64,000 bases of DNA, taken from NCBI GenBank assembly GCA_001931535.1, contig CP016211.1:6929703-6993702 (forward strand), written 5' to 3'. A program made the position numbers and the translations under genes. Numbering within the stretch: the first letter of the stretch is position 1; each line of letters starts with the position of its first letter. The notes under the pieces are model-generated. The model was not told the DNA's origin, did no database searches, and worked only from the letters and a program-made list of their open reading frames with translations. Positions 26,276 through 34,866 of the stretch are shown piece after piece. The stretch comes from Minicystis rosea. Lineage in GTDB: Bacteria; Myxococcota_A; Polyangia; Polyangiales; Polyangiaceae.

Positions 26276-27468
26276 CGATCCTTCTCCTCTTCAGGCAACA
26301 TCGCTGGGCGCGGCGAGCTCTCTGCGCTCGCGGGGCGCGGCTCCGCATCGCTCGCGACGGCGGGTGTTTCGCTGGGCGTGGGCGCGACGCGAATCGAAGG
26401 CTCGACGGGCACGGGAGGCGGCGTGATCGCGGGCGGAGAGGCTGCCAGCGCTTGGGCCATGGCGGGGCCGACTCCATCCTGCGGTGGACGCGCGCGGGCC
26501 ATGCGCCACAGCGCAGCCGTGGCGGCGCGCACTTCGCCGAGATCCGGGGAGCGGCGCTCGATGCCTTCGATGTCGACGCCGGTCTCGACCGCGACCTCGG
26601 CGAGCGCGACGGCGCAGGCTTCGGCGACCGCGCCGCGCACGCGCACGGCGGAGGCGGCGGGCCACGCTTCACCGGCGTCGCCGTTCGCTTCTTCCCACGC
26701 GACCGCTTGCACTTCGGGGCGGCGCGCGAGGGCCGCGGCGAGGACGCGCGCGCCGTCGCGCACCCACGCGACGAGCTCGACCGGCGCGGGCAACGCGAGG
26801 CCTTCACCGGCGATCGCTTGCCGCACCACAACGCCGCGCTCCAACACGAGCACGCGATCCGCGAGCGAGCGCGCATCGGCCGGTGACGAGGTGGTCACGA
26901 TCACGCAGGCGCCCGCCATCGCGATCTCGCGGAGGCGCGCGGCCACGAGCGCAGGCTTGCCAACGGCGGTGTCGGAGAGCGGCTCGTGCAGCACGAGGAG
27001 GATGGGCGCGGGCGTCGACAACGCGAGCGAGAGCTCGACGGCCCGCTCTTCGGCGAACGAGAGCGATCGAGGATCGCGGGCGTGCAGATGAGAGAGGCCG
27101 AGCGGATCGATCACGGCATCGAAGCGATCACCGCTCTCGCCGCGGGCCCGCATGGCGAGCCGCACGGCCTCGCGCACCGTGCGCGCCGAAGGGAGCCGCG
27201 GCTCCGCGCCCAGCACGCCCATGCGACCGCGCACGAACGCGGTGTCCGCCGGAGCGTGGCCCGCGACGGTGACGCGGCCGCGCTGCGGTGCGCGGGCGCC
27301 CGTGACGACGTCGAGGAACGCGAGCATCCCATCCTCGGGTGTGCCGAGGAACGCGTGCACGCCGGGCGTGAGCGCGATCGAGAGGCCGGAGAGCGCGCCG
27401 CGCGCACGACCGCGTGGGCCGGCGGTGTCGCGCGCATGCACGCCTTCGAAGACGACGATGGGCCTCAC
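26272..27468 (-). CDS. Degenerate ABC transporter ATPase-like protein
   Basis: 398 residues starting at GTG 27468, inside a GTGA overlap with the upstream gene. The ABC fold is traceable: a Walker A position (HAFLGTPEDGML), a signature-like SLSFAEERAVELSLAL, a Walker B position (ILLVLHEPLSD) and an H-loop position (IVTTSSPADA). The P-loop lacks the GKS/T residues, Walker B has His where Asp is expected, and the switch His is Ser. ATP hydrolysis by the classical mechanism is therefore unlikely. A C-terminal extension (~220-398) ends in a Pro/Ala/Glu-rich tail. Co-translation with two permease-like genes suggests a structural or regulatory role. Confidence 0.75.
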   Translation of the reverse strand: MRPIVVFEGVHARDTAGPRGRARGALSGLSIALTPGVHAFLGTPEDGMLAFLDVVTGARAPQRGRVTVAGHAPADTAFVRGRMGVLGAEPRLPSARTVREAVRLAMRARGESGDRFDAVIDPLGLSHLHARDPRSLSFAEERAVELSLALSTPAPILLVLHEPLSDTAVGKPALVAARLREIAMAGACVIVTTSSPADARSLADRVLVLERGVVVRQAIAGEGLALPAPVELVAWVRDGARVLAAALARRPEVQAVAWEEANGDAGEAWPAASAVRVRGAVAEACAVALAEVAVETGVDIEGIERRSPDLGEVRAATAALWRMARARPPQDGVGPAMAQALAASPPAITPPPVPVEPSIRVAPTPSETPAVASDAEPRPASAESSPRPAMLPEEEKDR

Positions 27469-28166
27469 GCGCCGGCGCCTCGACGCCCGAGGGCGAAATC
27501 GAGCACGGCCCCGAGCGCGCCCGGGATCGACCACGCGCTGTGGCCCGCGAGCTCGGCGAACATCCACGGCACGAGCACGACGGCCACCAAGAGCCACCGG
27601 CCGCGCGCGCGACCGATGCGCCCGCACACGGTGCCGAGCACCCCGAGCGTGACGCCGGCTACCACCGCGAAGCCGAGCGCGGACACGCCCAGGGCGATCC
27701 GATGCACGGCCTCGCTCGCGCGCCCGGCGAGCCCCGCCGTGAGCAGCGCGAGCAGGAACACCGGCAACCCGATGGTCGCGGCGATCTCCATCATCGCCGC
27801 CATCGTCCGCGCCGACGTGAGCCCTGCCGGCGAGACGCCCCGCGCCGCCGCCAAGGAGAGGATGCCTTCACGCCGATCGAGCCCCGCATGATCCTCGGCG
27901 GCGGCCAGCGTCAGCGGAGCGCCCGAGAGCCACGCCGAGAGCTGCGTCGCGCCCACGACCACGCCGGCGAGCGAGGCCTCCGCGCCGTCGGTGAGGCGCA
28001 GGACCACGGCCATGCCCGCGAAGCCCGCAGTCACGATCCACGCGCCGATGCGCGCCGCGCGGGCCCGCCGCGATCCACGGAGCCGCGCGCGCGCGAGCGC
28101 AACAGCGCCCTGCGAGCGGCGGCGGCGACCGACCTGTTGGAGCGAGGGCATCGGCGAGACGCTCAT
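27465..28166 (-). CDS. ABC-2-like permease membrane protein, first gene of operon
   Basis: 233 residues with about six hydrophobic segments and a loop REGILSLAAARGVSPAGL typical of ABC-2 permease subunits (compare the paired gene at 25469-26275, which has a matching loop). It is the promoter-proximal member of the three-gene operon; its stop overlaps the ATPase-like start. The 281 bases upstream are shared with the divergent lysozyme gene and hold no recognised motif. Confidence 0.75.
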   Translation of the reverse strand: MSVSPMPSLQQVGRRRRSQGAVALARARLRGSRRARAARIGAWIVTAGFAGMAVVLRLTDGAEASLAGVVVGATQLSAWLSGAPLTLAAAEDHAGLDRREGILSLAAARGVSPAGLTSARTMAAMMEIAATIGLPVFLLALLTAGLAGRASEAVHRIALGVSALGFAVVAGVTLGVLGTVCGRIGRARGRWLLVAVVLVPWMFAELAGHSAWSIPGALGAVLDFALGRRGAGA

Positions 28167-28447
28167 ACCACAACGCGAACCCCGGCCCGTGTGAGGAGAA
28201 CGCCGAACAAAAGCTCCTCCTGTCGTCGCGCGGCCCGGACCGCGCGGACGGGACCGGTCACGCTCGGGGCTCGCCGGCCGCTGTGCTCGTCTCCATGGCT
28301 CACCATGTAGGTGAATATCTCAGAGAGCCGAACGTGATCCACCATGGATCCGGTCGCGCCCATTCCATGTCGCCTCCGCGAAGGCACGAAATCGCGGCAT
28401 TCATTGGTCGAGCACGTCGGCACGCTCTTCGCTGAGCGGACGGCGTG

Positions 28448-30196
28448 ATGAACAAGCACCTCGCCCTCGCCTCTCTGCTGCTCCTCCCCACGATCGCAGG
28501 CTGCGCGCCGGGCGAGAGCAACGACACCGAGAATCCGGACAACGAGTCCGAAGAATTGAAGGTGTGCGCTGCGGGCGCGAAGGTGCGTGGAATCGACGTC
28601 TCGTATTGGCAGGGGAGCATCGATTGGGCGAAGGTCGCCTCAGCGGGGATCAAATTCGCCATCGTGCGTGTCGGCGACGGCGACAGCTACGTCGATTCGC
28701 GCTTTGCGGAGAACTGGGCCGGGACCAAGGCGCACGGCATCCTCCGTGGGACTTATCAATTCTTCCGGGCCGGTGATGATCCGGTGAAGGCGGCCGATCT
28801 CTTCGTGAAGACGATCAAGGCCCATGGCGGCATGGTGGCCGGCGATCTCCCGCCCGTGCTCGACATCGAGGTGCAGGACGGCGTCTCCGACGCGACGCTG
28901 CGGAGCCGCGCGCTCACCTGGCTCCAGCACGTCGAGGCCGGCCTCGGCAAGCGCCCGATGATCTACACCTCGCCCGGCTTCTGGAGCGGTATCGGCGCAG
29001 GATCGGAGTTCACCCAATACCCGCTCTGGGTCGCGCACTGGGAGACGGCCTGCCCGACCATGCCGAATTCGTGGACGGGTTGGAAGTTTTGGCAGGACGC
29101 CGACAACGGCCACGTGTCCGGCATCTCCGGCAACGTCGACACCGATTGGTTCAATGGCAGCCTCGACGATCTGAAGAAGCTCGGCGGCGCGACCTCGGGC
29201 GGCAGCAGCTCGAGCGATCTGCACTCGCTGGGCGGCAACATCTCGGATCAGCCCACCGTCGGCAAGAACGCCGATGGCCGGCTCGAAGTGTTCGGCGTCG
29301 GGCCCAAGGGCAACATGCTCACGATCTTCCAGACCGAGCCCAACGGCGGTTGGAGCGATTGGTACTCTCTCGGCGGCAACCTCGATGGGCGCCCCGCCGC
29401 CGCCAACAACCAGGATGGTCGTATCGAGGTCTTCGTCCGCGACGCGGGCCACGCCCTGGTGCATGCCTGGCAAGACGCGCCCAATGGCAAGATTGGCAAT
29501 TTCGCCACGATGGGTGGCACCTGGACGAGCGATCCGGCCGTGGCCCGCAACAGCGATGGCCGGCTGGAGGTCTTCGCCGTGGGCAACAACGGCGCGCTCT
29601 ATCATGCGTGGCAGACGAAGGCGAACGGCGGTTGGTCGTCGTGGGCCTCGCTCGGCACGGCGGGCGGCGGGCTGCTCGAGCCGCAGGCGGTGCTCTCGGA
29701 CGACAACAAGATTCGCGTGGTGGCCCGCGGCAAGGACGGCGCGACTTGGCTCACCGCGCAGACCAGCAGCGGATGGTCGGCGTGGAAGTCGCTCGGCGGC
29801 AAAGCCACGAGCGCGCCGACGCTGGTGAAGTCGGGCAGCGGCCAGCTCGGCCTCTTCGCGCGCGGCAGCGACGGCGCCCTCTGGCACGCTTGGGAGAACA
29901 AGGTGGGCGGCTCGTGGAGCCAATGGATCTCCCTCGGCGGCAGCGTCCAAGATCCGTTTGCCACCACCGATACCGATGGTCGGATGGAGGTCTTCGTCCG
30001 CGGCAACGACAACGCCCTTTGGCGCACGCGCCAGAAGACCGCCGGCGGCGCCTGGGAAGGATTCACCAAGATGGGTGGCACCGTCTCCGGCCGCGCCGTC
30101 GCCGCGCGCAACAAGGATGGTCGCATCGAGGTGTTCTATCGCGACACCGACGGCTCCGTGCACCACGCCTGGCAGAGCGCCCCCGTGCAGTGGTGA
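28448..30196 (+). CDS. GH25 lysozyme fused to a PLL-like beta-propeller lectin (lipoprotein)
   Basis: 582 residues. A lipoprotein signal (lipobox TIAGC, Cys 19) precedes an acidic linker. A GH25 muramidase domain (about 45-255) has GIDVSYWQG (Asp 50) and the catalytic DxE pair Asp 139/Glu 141. It cleaves peptidoglycan between N-acetylmuramic acid and N-acetylglucosamine. From about 265 to the end come seven related blades with a motif like GRLEVFxxGxxxALxHxWQ...GGWSxWxSLGG, as in the fucose-binding PLL/PHL lectin propellers. The lectin would aim the enzyme at prey or self envelope glycans. ATG 28448 is preferred to the overlapping GTG 28445. Confidence 0.92.
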   Translation: MNKHLALASLLLLPTIAGCAPGESNDTENPDNESEELKVCAAGAKVRGIDVSYWQGSIDWAKVASAGIKFAIVRVGDGDSYVDSRFAENWAGTKAHGILRGTYQFFRAGDDPVKAADLFVKTIKAHGGMVAGDLPPVLDIEVQDGVSDATLRSRALTWLQHVEAGLGKRPMIYTSPGFWSGIGAGSEFTQYPLWVAHWETACPTMPNSWTGWKFWQDADNGHVSGISGNVDTDWFNGSLDDLKKLGGATSGGSSSSDLHSLGGNISDQPTVGKNADGRLEVFGVGPKGNMLTIFQTEPNGGWSDWYSLGGNLDGRPAAANNQDGRIEVFVRDAGHALVHAWQDAPNGKIGNFATMGGTWTSDPAVARNSDGRLEVFAVGNNGALYHAWQTKANGGWSSWASLGTAGGGLLEPQAVLSDDNKIRVVARGKDGATWLTAQTSSGWSAWKSLGGKATSAPTLVKSGSGQLGLFARGSDGALWHAWENKVGGSWSQWISLGGSVQDPFATTDTDGRMEVFVRGNDNALWRTRQKTAGGAWEGFTKMGGTVSGRAVAARNKDGRIEVFYRDTDGSVHHAWQSAPVQW

Positions 30197-30467
30197 TCGC
30201 CCTCTGCCCCTCACGCTCCCTCCGTCGATGACCGGGGCGTTCGGCAAACCAGGTTTTCCGAACGCTCCGAAAAGCCCCCCACGACATCCCCAGACATCGA
30301 TTCACCGGCAAGAGCCCACAGGCGCTCTCCGTCGTGGTCGTGCGTATCCTCAGGCTGAGATGGTGAGTCGCGCCGCGGGCCACGAGCAGGCTCGACTCAT
30401 CATCGCGTCGGCGAGCTCGAGCCAGGAACGATGGCCACAGGCGGCGTACCGTGGTGAAGTGCGACGC

Positions 30468-30866
30468 ATGTACCGTGTCCCTGCCCTGATTGTCGCGCTG
30501 AGCCTGACCGCGTGCGCCGCTCCCCCTCCCCCGCCGCCGCCTCCGCAGCCCGCGGCGCCGGCCGCCGACACGAACGGCGCGCGCACCGCGCTCGATGTGG
30601 CGCTCAAGTCGCTCGCGAAGCGTAATTTCGACGTGAGCGAATGCGCGCCCGCCGATCTCCGCGTCGTCGAAGAGGCCGTCGCGCGCGCGGGCGAGCCGAT
30701 CGGCGACAAGTGCACCCTGCTGGTCGCGCGGCGCGCCGATCAAACGTGGCTCGTGAACGTCCGGCCGGCGACGCGCGCGACGCCGTCGCGTGCAGGCGGA
30801 TCACAAGCCCTCGTGACGGTGACATCGGGTGGTGAGGGCGTGAAGCACATCGATTACGTGAAGTGA
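30468..30866 (+). CDS. Small lipoprotein of unknown function
   Basis: 132 residues. A signal peptide with lipobox (SLTAC) is followed by an unbroken Pro tract and a compact domain with two Cys (DVSECAPAD and GDKCTLLVA) that probably form a disulphide. ATG 30468 is chosen for the signal peptide. No homologue family was recognised. It stands alone between the lysozyme gene and the DUF2169 gene. Confidence 0.7.
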   Translation: MYRVPALIVALSLTACAAPPPPPPPPQPAAPAADTNGARTALDVALKSLAKRNFDVSECAPADLRVVEEAVARAGEPIGDKCTLLVARRADQTWLVNVRPATRATPSRAGGSQALVTVTSGGEGVKHIDYVK

Positions 30867-30939
30867 GGCGGAGTCACGGCGTCTTTGGCGCCTCGGGCCC
30901 TTGACCCGCGTTCCATGGGCGTGCGACGGTCGTCGTGGG

Positions 30940-31935
30940 ATGTCGCTCGTCAATGCCACGCCGTTCCCGGCGCTCGCGGTTCCGTGGGTCGACGTCGCGG
31001 GGCGCGATCAAGCGGTGGTGATCGTCAAAGGCACCTTCATGGTGTCGGAGTCGGGCCGCGTGACGACCGCGGACGAGCCCGTGCCCATCCGGACGGCCGA
31101 CGAGATGCACCGTCCGGACGACCCTCGTTCCAGCGCGAAATACCCCTCCGACGTGGGCCCAGCGAAGGTGGGGACCTGCGTGGTCGTGGTCGGAGATGCG
31201 GTGTCGCCCAAGCCGGTGACGGTCCTGGACGTGGCCGTGAAGGTGCGGGAAACGACGGCCCCGCTCCGCGTGCACGGCGAGCGGCTGTTCTACAAGGGCC
31301 TGACGGGGATCGCGATTGGGCCGGCGCGCTCCTTCGAGCGTATGCCGATCGTGTACGAGCGTGCTTATGGCGGCGCCTCGGACGATCACGGGACCGTCGA
31401 GCCGCGCAATCCATCCGGCGTCGGGATCACACGGCGCGCCTCGGCGCTCGTGGACACGCTCGCGCCGCAAATCGAGCACCCCGCGCGCCCGCACGAGTCG
31501 TCCACCGACAAGCACCAACCCATGGGCTTCGGCTCGATCCTGCCCTTTTGGTCACCGCGCCGCGAGCTCGCCGGCACCTTCGACGAAACCTGGCAGAAGG
31601 AGCGTATGCCGCTGCCTCCGCTGGATACCGATCCTCGCTATCACAACGTCGCGCACCCGACGCTCATCTTCGATCCCGGCGTCGCTCCCGGCGATTCCAT
31701 CGGCATCGCGGGCATGTCGCTCACACCGCTCGCGTTCGAGCTGCCGCGCCTGCCCATCGTCATCGCCGCCCGCTCCGACATCACCGGCCGGCGCGTGGTC
31801 CGGCCGTCCATCGACACCGTGTTGATCGAGCCCGATCTGCGTCGCGTGGAGATCGTCGTCCGCGCCGCCTTCCACGTCGGCCGCGGCCGCGACGTCCTCC
31901 GCGAGCTCACCGTCGACATCGACGACGAGGCCTGA
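30940..31935 (+). CDS. DUF2169 family T6SS adaptor-like protein
   Basis: 331 residues matching the DUF2169 pattern: N-terminal NATPFPA, GRDQAVVIVKGTF, LRVHGERLFYKGL, an ERAYGG motif (YERAYGGAS), NPSGVG, a GFG motif (PMGFGSILPFW), RYHNVAHP, and a FELPRLP segment. Members of this family load PAAR-type or Rhs effectors onto VgrG spikes in several T6SS. Its placement at the edge of an island with three vgrG genes and a PAAR-Rhs toxin fits that role. ATG 30940 begins the conserved part; the upstream in-frame ATG at 30901 adds 13 non-conserved residues. Confidence 0.85.
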   Translation: MSLVNATPFPALAVPWVDVAGRDQAVVIVKGTFMVSESGRVTTADEPVPIRTADEMHRPDDPRSSAKYPSDVGPAKVGTCVVVVGDAVSPKPVTVLDVAVKVRETTAPLRVHGERLFYKGLTGIAIGPARSFERMPIVYERAYGGASDDHGTVEPRNPSGVGITRRASALVDTLAPQIEHPARPHESSTDKHQPMGFGSILPFWSPRRELAGTFDETWQKERMPLPPLDTDPRYHNVAHPTLIFDPGVAPGDSIGIAGMSLTPLAFELPRLPIVIAARSDITGRRVVRPSIDTVLIEPDLRRVEIVVRAAFHVGRGRDVLRELTVDIDDEA

Positions 31936-31994
31936 GCCGACCTACCGACACGAAGATCGACACACCGCAAGAATCGCAAACGCCTCTATTTCCC

Positions 31995-32031
31995 GCGTCT
32001 TTTTGCGCCTCTGCGCCTTGGCGTTGAAATC
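31995..32031. repeat. Interspersed GC repeat, single copy, at a convergent junction
   Basis: The stretch GCGTCTTTTTGCGCCTCTGCGCCTTGGCGTTGAAAT-like (31995-32031) belongs to the same repeat as those at 38986-39079 and 49596-49786. It lies between the convergent ends of the DUF2169 and HEAT-repeat genes. Only one arm is present here. Confidence 0.7.
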
Positions 32032-32059
32032 TTCTCCGCCCCGCAAACCACGCTCGCAC

Positions 32060-33871
32060 CTACCGAATCACGGCCCAGCGCCCCACCGGATAACGCCCTT
32101 CCTTCGCCGCAATCTCGGCCGCCGCCGCCCCCCGCGCGCCGGCCTCCACATTCGCCCACGCGCCCACGTCGAGCGGCGCGCGCACGCCGAGGCGCGCCAT
32201 CGCTTCAGCATGGAGGAGATCGGCCGCCGCTGCCGTGAGCGTGCCGGCCGCGAGCTTTGCCGAGAGGGCGCGCGGATGCCAAGGCTCACCGAACGCGTAG
32301 CGAGCGCCGGGCGCAGGCGCGAGCGCGTGGATGGCGCTGCGCCACGCGGCCACGCTCTCGCGCGCCGTCTCATCCACGCGCGTGCCGAAGAGCGCTTCGA
32401 GCGCGTCGGCCGCGTCGTCGACGAGCTCGGGATCGGCGAGATGATGAAGCAGGTAAGCCCACGCGCCCGGATGCCCGAAGCGCGCGACGATGGAGAGGTG
32501 CGCGGGCGAGGTCGGTGTCCGCTTGAGGATGCGCTGGAGCAACGCGAGATCTCCCGCGCCGCCCTGACGCACGAGGATCTCCGCGGCATGCAGGCCGAGC
32601 CGCGCGATGGCGCGATCGTCGCTGCGGACGGCGTCGCACGGTGTGACATCGCCCCAGGCCGCGAGCGTGCGCGCCGCTTCGGCGGCGACGTCGCGGTGCG
32701 GGAACGCGAACGAGATGCGCACGAGCGCGAGCAGGGGCGTGGCCTCCGTCGCGTCGAGCGAGCGCGCGGCTCGCAGCGCGGCGTGCTGCACAGCGGGATT
32801 GGGATCGAGCAGATGACGGCGCAGATCGTCGGCCGGGAGGCGCGCGCCGCGACCGAGCAGGAGGATGCCGGCGGCACGCGCGAGCGGATGCGGCGAAGCG
32901 ATGAAGTGCTTCACCACGACATCGACCGAAGGGTGCGGGACGGCGGCGAGCGCGTCGGCCACGGCGACACCGCGCGCGATGGCGTCACCGGGCAGCTTCT
33001 CCACGCCGGCGAGCACGGCGAGGAGCGCATCGTCGCCGTCGAGCAATCCGAGGAAGAAGGCTGCGGCCCACGATGCCGAGGGATCGGGGCGATCGAGCGA
33101 CGCTTCCCACCACGCGAGGACACGCGCGACGAGCGGCGTGCCCGTGATGGCCGCGGCGTCGGCATAGGCGAGGAGGCGCGCTTCCGCGCCGCTGCGATCG
33201 GCGAGATCGCGGGTCCTGCGCTGCTGCGCGAGCATCGCGATGCCATCGAGGCAGGTGCCGAGCGCGCGCGTGGGAAAGGCGTCGCTCGGCAGGCGCTCAC
33301 CGCCTTCACCGAGGCGCAGCCGCGGCTTCGGCGCTGCGGGCATGGCCACGTCGTTGGCCGGTGGGCGCAGCGCCGGCTCGGGCGCATCGGGGCCGATCTC
33401 GCGAGGCGCATCGATGCGCGCTTCGAGGGCGGGCTCTTCCGCTTCTTCGAGGTCGTCCTCGGCGAGCTCGAGATCCGTTGATGTGGCCCCGGGCCAACGA
33501 AACACATCGCGATTCGGTCGGAGCAGGACGGGAGTCGATCGCGTGGCCCGCGGCCAAGCCGGATCCGGAGCGCGATCACGCCCCTGCGCAGCGAGCGTGA
33601 CGGCGCGATCCGGATCTTCGCGCAGCGCATTCGCAGCACGCGCGGCCGCTTCGAGCGGCACTTCCGTGCCTTCGGCGGCGAGGCGCATCAACACGTGCGC
33701 CGCGCCCTGAATCATGGGCGCCACGTCGGCGGCGCGCGGCGGCGTGGGGTGCGCGAGCAGCCCGAGCGCGCGCTGCAGCGAAGCCGTGACCGCCTCCGTC
33801 GATGCATTCTTGGGTAGCGCCGTCACCGCATCGGCGAGGGCCTGCACGGCTTCGGCGAGCGACGTGCTCAA
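32060..33871 (-). CDS. HEAT-repeat protein of a T6SS operon (TIGR02270-like)
   Basis: 603 residues. An N-terminal helical region (~1-230) contains acidic and Pro-rich spacers. The C-terminal ~370 residues are HEAT-like helical repeats (for example DPNPAVQHAALRAARSL and FPHRDVAAEAARTLAAWGD). Position after vgrG and a ketosynthase-like gene matches the TIGR02270-type proteins of T6SS spike operons, whose role is unknown and may be scaffolding or effector loading. The start is TTG 33871, in a TTGA overlap with the upstream stop; no ATG gives a full-length domain, so coupled initiation at TTG is inferred. Confidence 0.75.
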   Translation of the reverse strand: MSTSLAEAVQALADAVTALPKNASTEAVTASLQRALGLLAHPTPPRAADVAPMIQGAAHVLMRLAAEGTEVPLEAAARAANALREDPDRAVTLAAQGRDRAPDPAWPRATRSTPVLLRPNRDVFRWPGATSTDLELAEDDLEEAEEPALEARIDAPREIGPDAPEPALRPPANDVAMPAAPKPRLRLGEGGERLPSDAFPTRALGTCLDGIAMLAQQRRTRDLADRSGAEARLLAYADAAAITGTPLVARVLAWWEASLDRPDPSASWAAAFFLGLLDGDDALLAVLAGVEKLPGDAIARGVAVADALAAVPHPSVDVVVKHFIASPHPLARAAGILLLGRGARLPADDLRRHLLDPNPAVQHAALRAARSLDATEATPLLALVRISFAFPHRDVAAEAARTLAAWGDVTPCDAVRSDDRAIARLGLHAAEILVRQGGAGDLALLQRILKRTPTSPAHLSIVARFGHPGAWAYLLHHLADPELVDDAADALEALFGTRVDETARESVAAWRSAIHALAPAPGARYAFGEPWHPRALSAKLAAGTLTAAAADLLHAEAMARLGVRAPLDVGAWANVEAGARGAAAAEIAAKEGRYPVGRWAVIR

Positions 33872-34866
33872 CGGGCCTCCACGCTGGCAACGGCGAGCCC
33901 GCGCGTGCCGTCCGGCGAAATGGCCCACGCCACGAAGGCGTCGCCGGTCTCGGCCGGAAGCTCGGTCGTGTCGTGACCGAGCATGGATAGGCCCCAGACC
34001 AAGTTGGCAGCGCCCGCCGCGGCGCCCAAGGCACCGACCTCGGACTCGATGCTGCGCATCTCGCAGGATTGATCGAAGCGCGAGGCCGCGCGCGCGGTGG
34101 CGCGATGCCACTCGGTCCGCCGCAGCGATCCACCGAGGATCTGGCCGAACACGAAGCGCAGCGGCCGGCGCAGCGGGAGCCGCTCGAGCGCCGTGGTCAT
34201 GCCGCGCGCCTCCACAGCATCGTCGTTCTGATCGGTGGCGGCGTCGGTGAAGAGCGCGGTGTGCTCGATGGTGCCGAGCACCTCGACGCGCGCCTCGCGC
34301 GCGAGCACCGGCGACGTGATCACGAGCGCCGCCGCACCTTCGGAGGGTGGCGGGATGCGATCGGCGAACGGGCTCGGCGCGTGATCGAGCAACGCTTCGA
34401 GCGCGTCGAGCGAGACGAACGAATCGACGGCGACGAGGCCGACCGTCGTGCGCGGCTGCTTGGTGAGGATTTGATCGATCCGCTCCAGCGCCGCGAACGT
34501 CCCCGCTTCGTCGTAGGCGCGCTCCACCCGCGGCATGGGCCCGGTGCCGCGAAATGCATTCTCGACTGCGGCGATTGCCGCGGCGCCGCGCGCCCGCGAG
34601 GCGCAGACGAAGACGACCTCCGGTGGCAGGATCTCGGACGCGCGCGCCTCCGCGATCGCGGCCGCGGCCAAGTCGGCGAGGCGCTCGGCGTGCGGCGTGC
34701 GGGCGCCGAGCCAAGGGCAGTAACGAACCTTGAGCGGTGCGTCGTCGCGCAGCACGAACGGGCTCCGCGGCGGCCCGATCACGCCGGCGCGAAGGAAGAA
34801 CGCGTGCTCTCGTGCGCTCCTCCCCCACGGCGAGACGAGCCCCGTCCCGACGACGGCGAGCTTCAT
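33868..34866 (-). CDS. Beta-ketoacyl-synthase-like protein of a T6SS operon, lacking the catalytic Cys
   Basis: 332 residues with a thiolase/ketosynthase-like fold pattern: VVGTGLVSPWG at the start, a central GLVAVDSFVSLDALEAL where enzymes have the nucleophilic Cys (VDTACSS), EGAAALVI, and GALGAAAGA near the end. The active-site Cys is replaced (VDSF), so condensation activity is unlikely. Homologues in vgrG operons of proteobacteria have been noted as T6SS-associated ketosynthase-like proteins. ATG 34866 overlaps the vgrG stop by 4 bases and its own stop overlaps the HEAT gene start, so all three are translationally coupled. Confidence 0.75.
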   Translation of the reverse strand: MKLAVVGTGLVSPWGRSAREHAFFLRAGVIGPPRSPFVLRDDAPLKVRYCPWLGARTPHAERLADLAAAAIAEARASEILPPEVVFVCASRARGAAAIAAVENAFRGTGPMPRVERAYDEAGTFAALERIDQILTKQPRTTVGLVAVDSFVSLDALEALLDHAPSPFADRIPPPSEGAAALVITSPVLAREARVEVLGTIEHTALFTDAATDQNDDAVEARGMTTALERLPLRRPLRFVFGQILGGSLRRTEWHRATARAASRFDQSCEMRSIESEVGALGAAAGAANLVWGLSMLGHDTTELPAETGDAFVAWAISPDGTRGLAVASVEAR

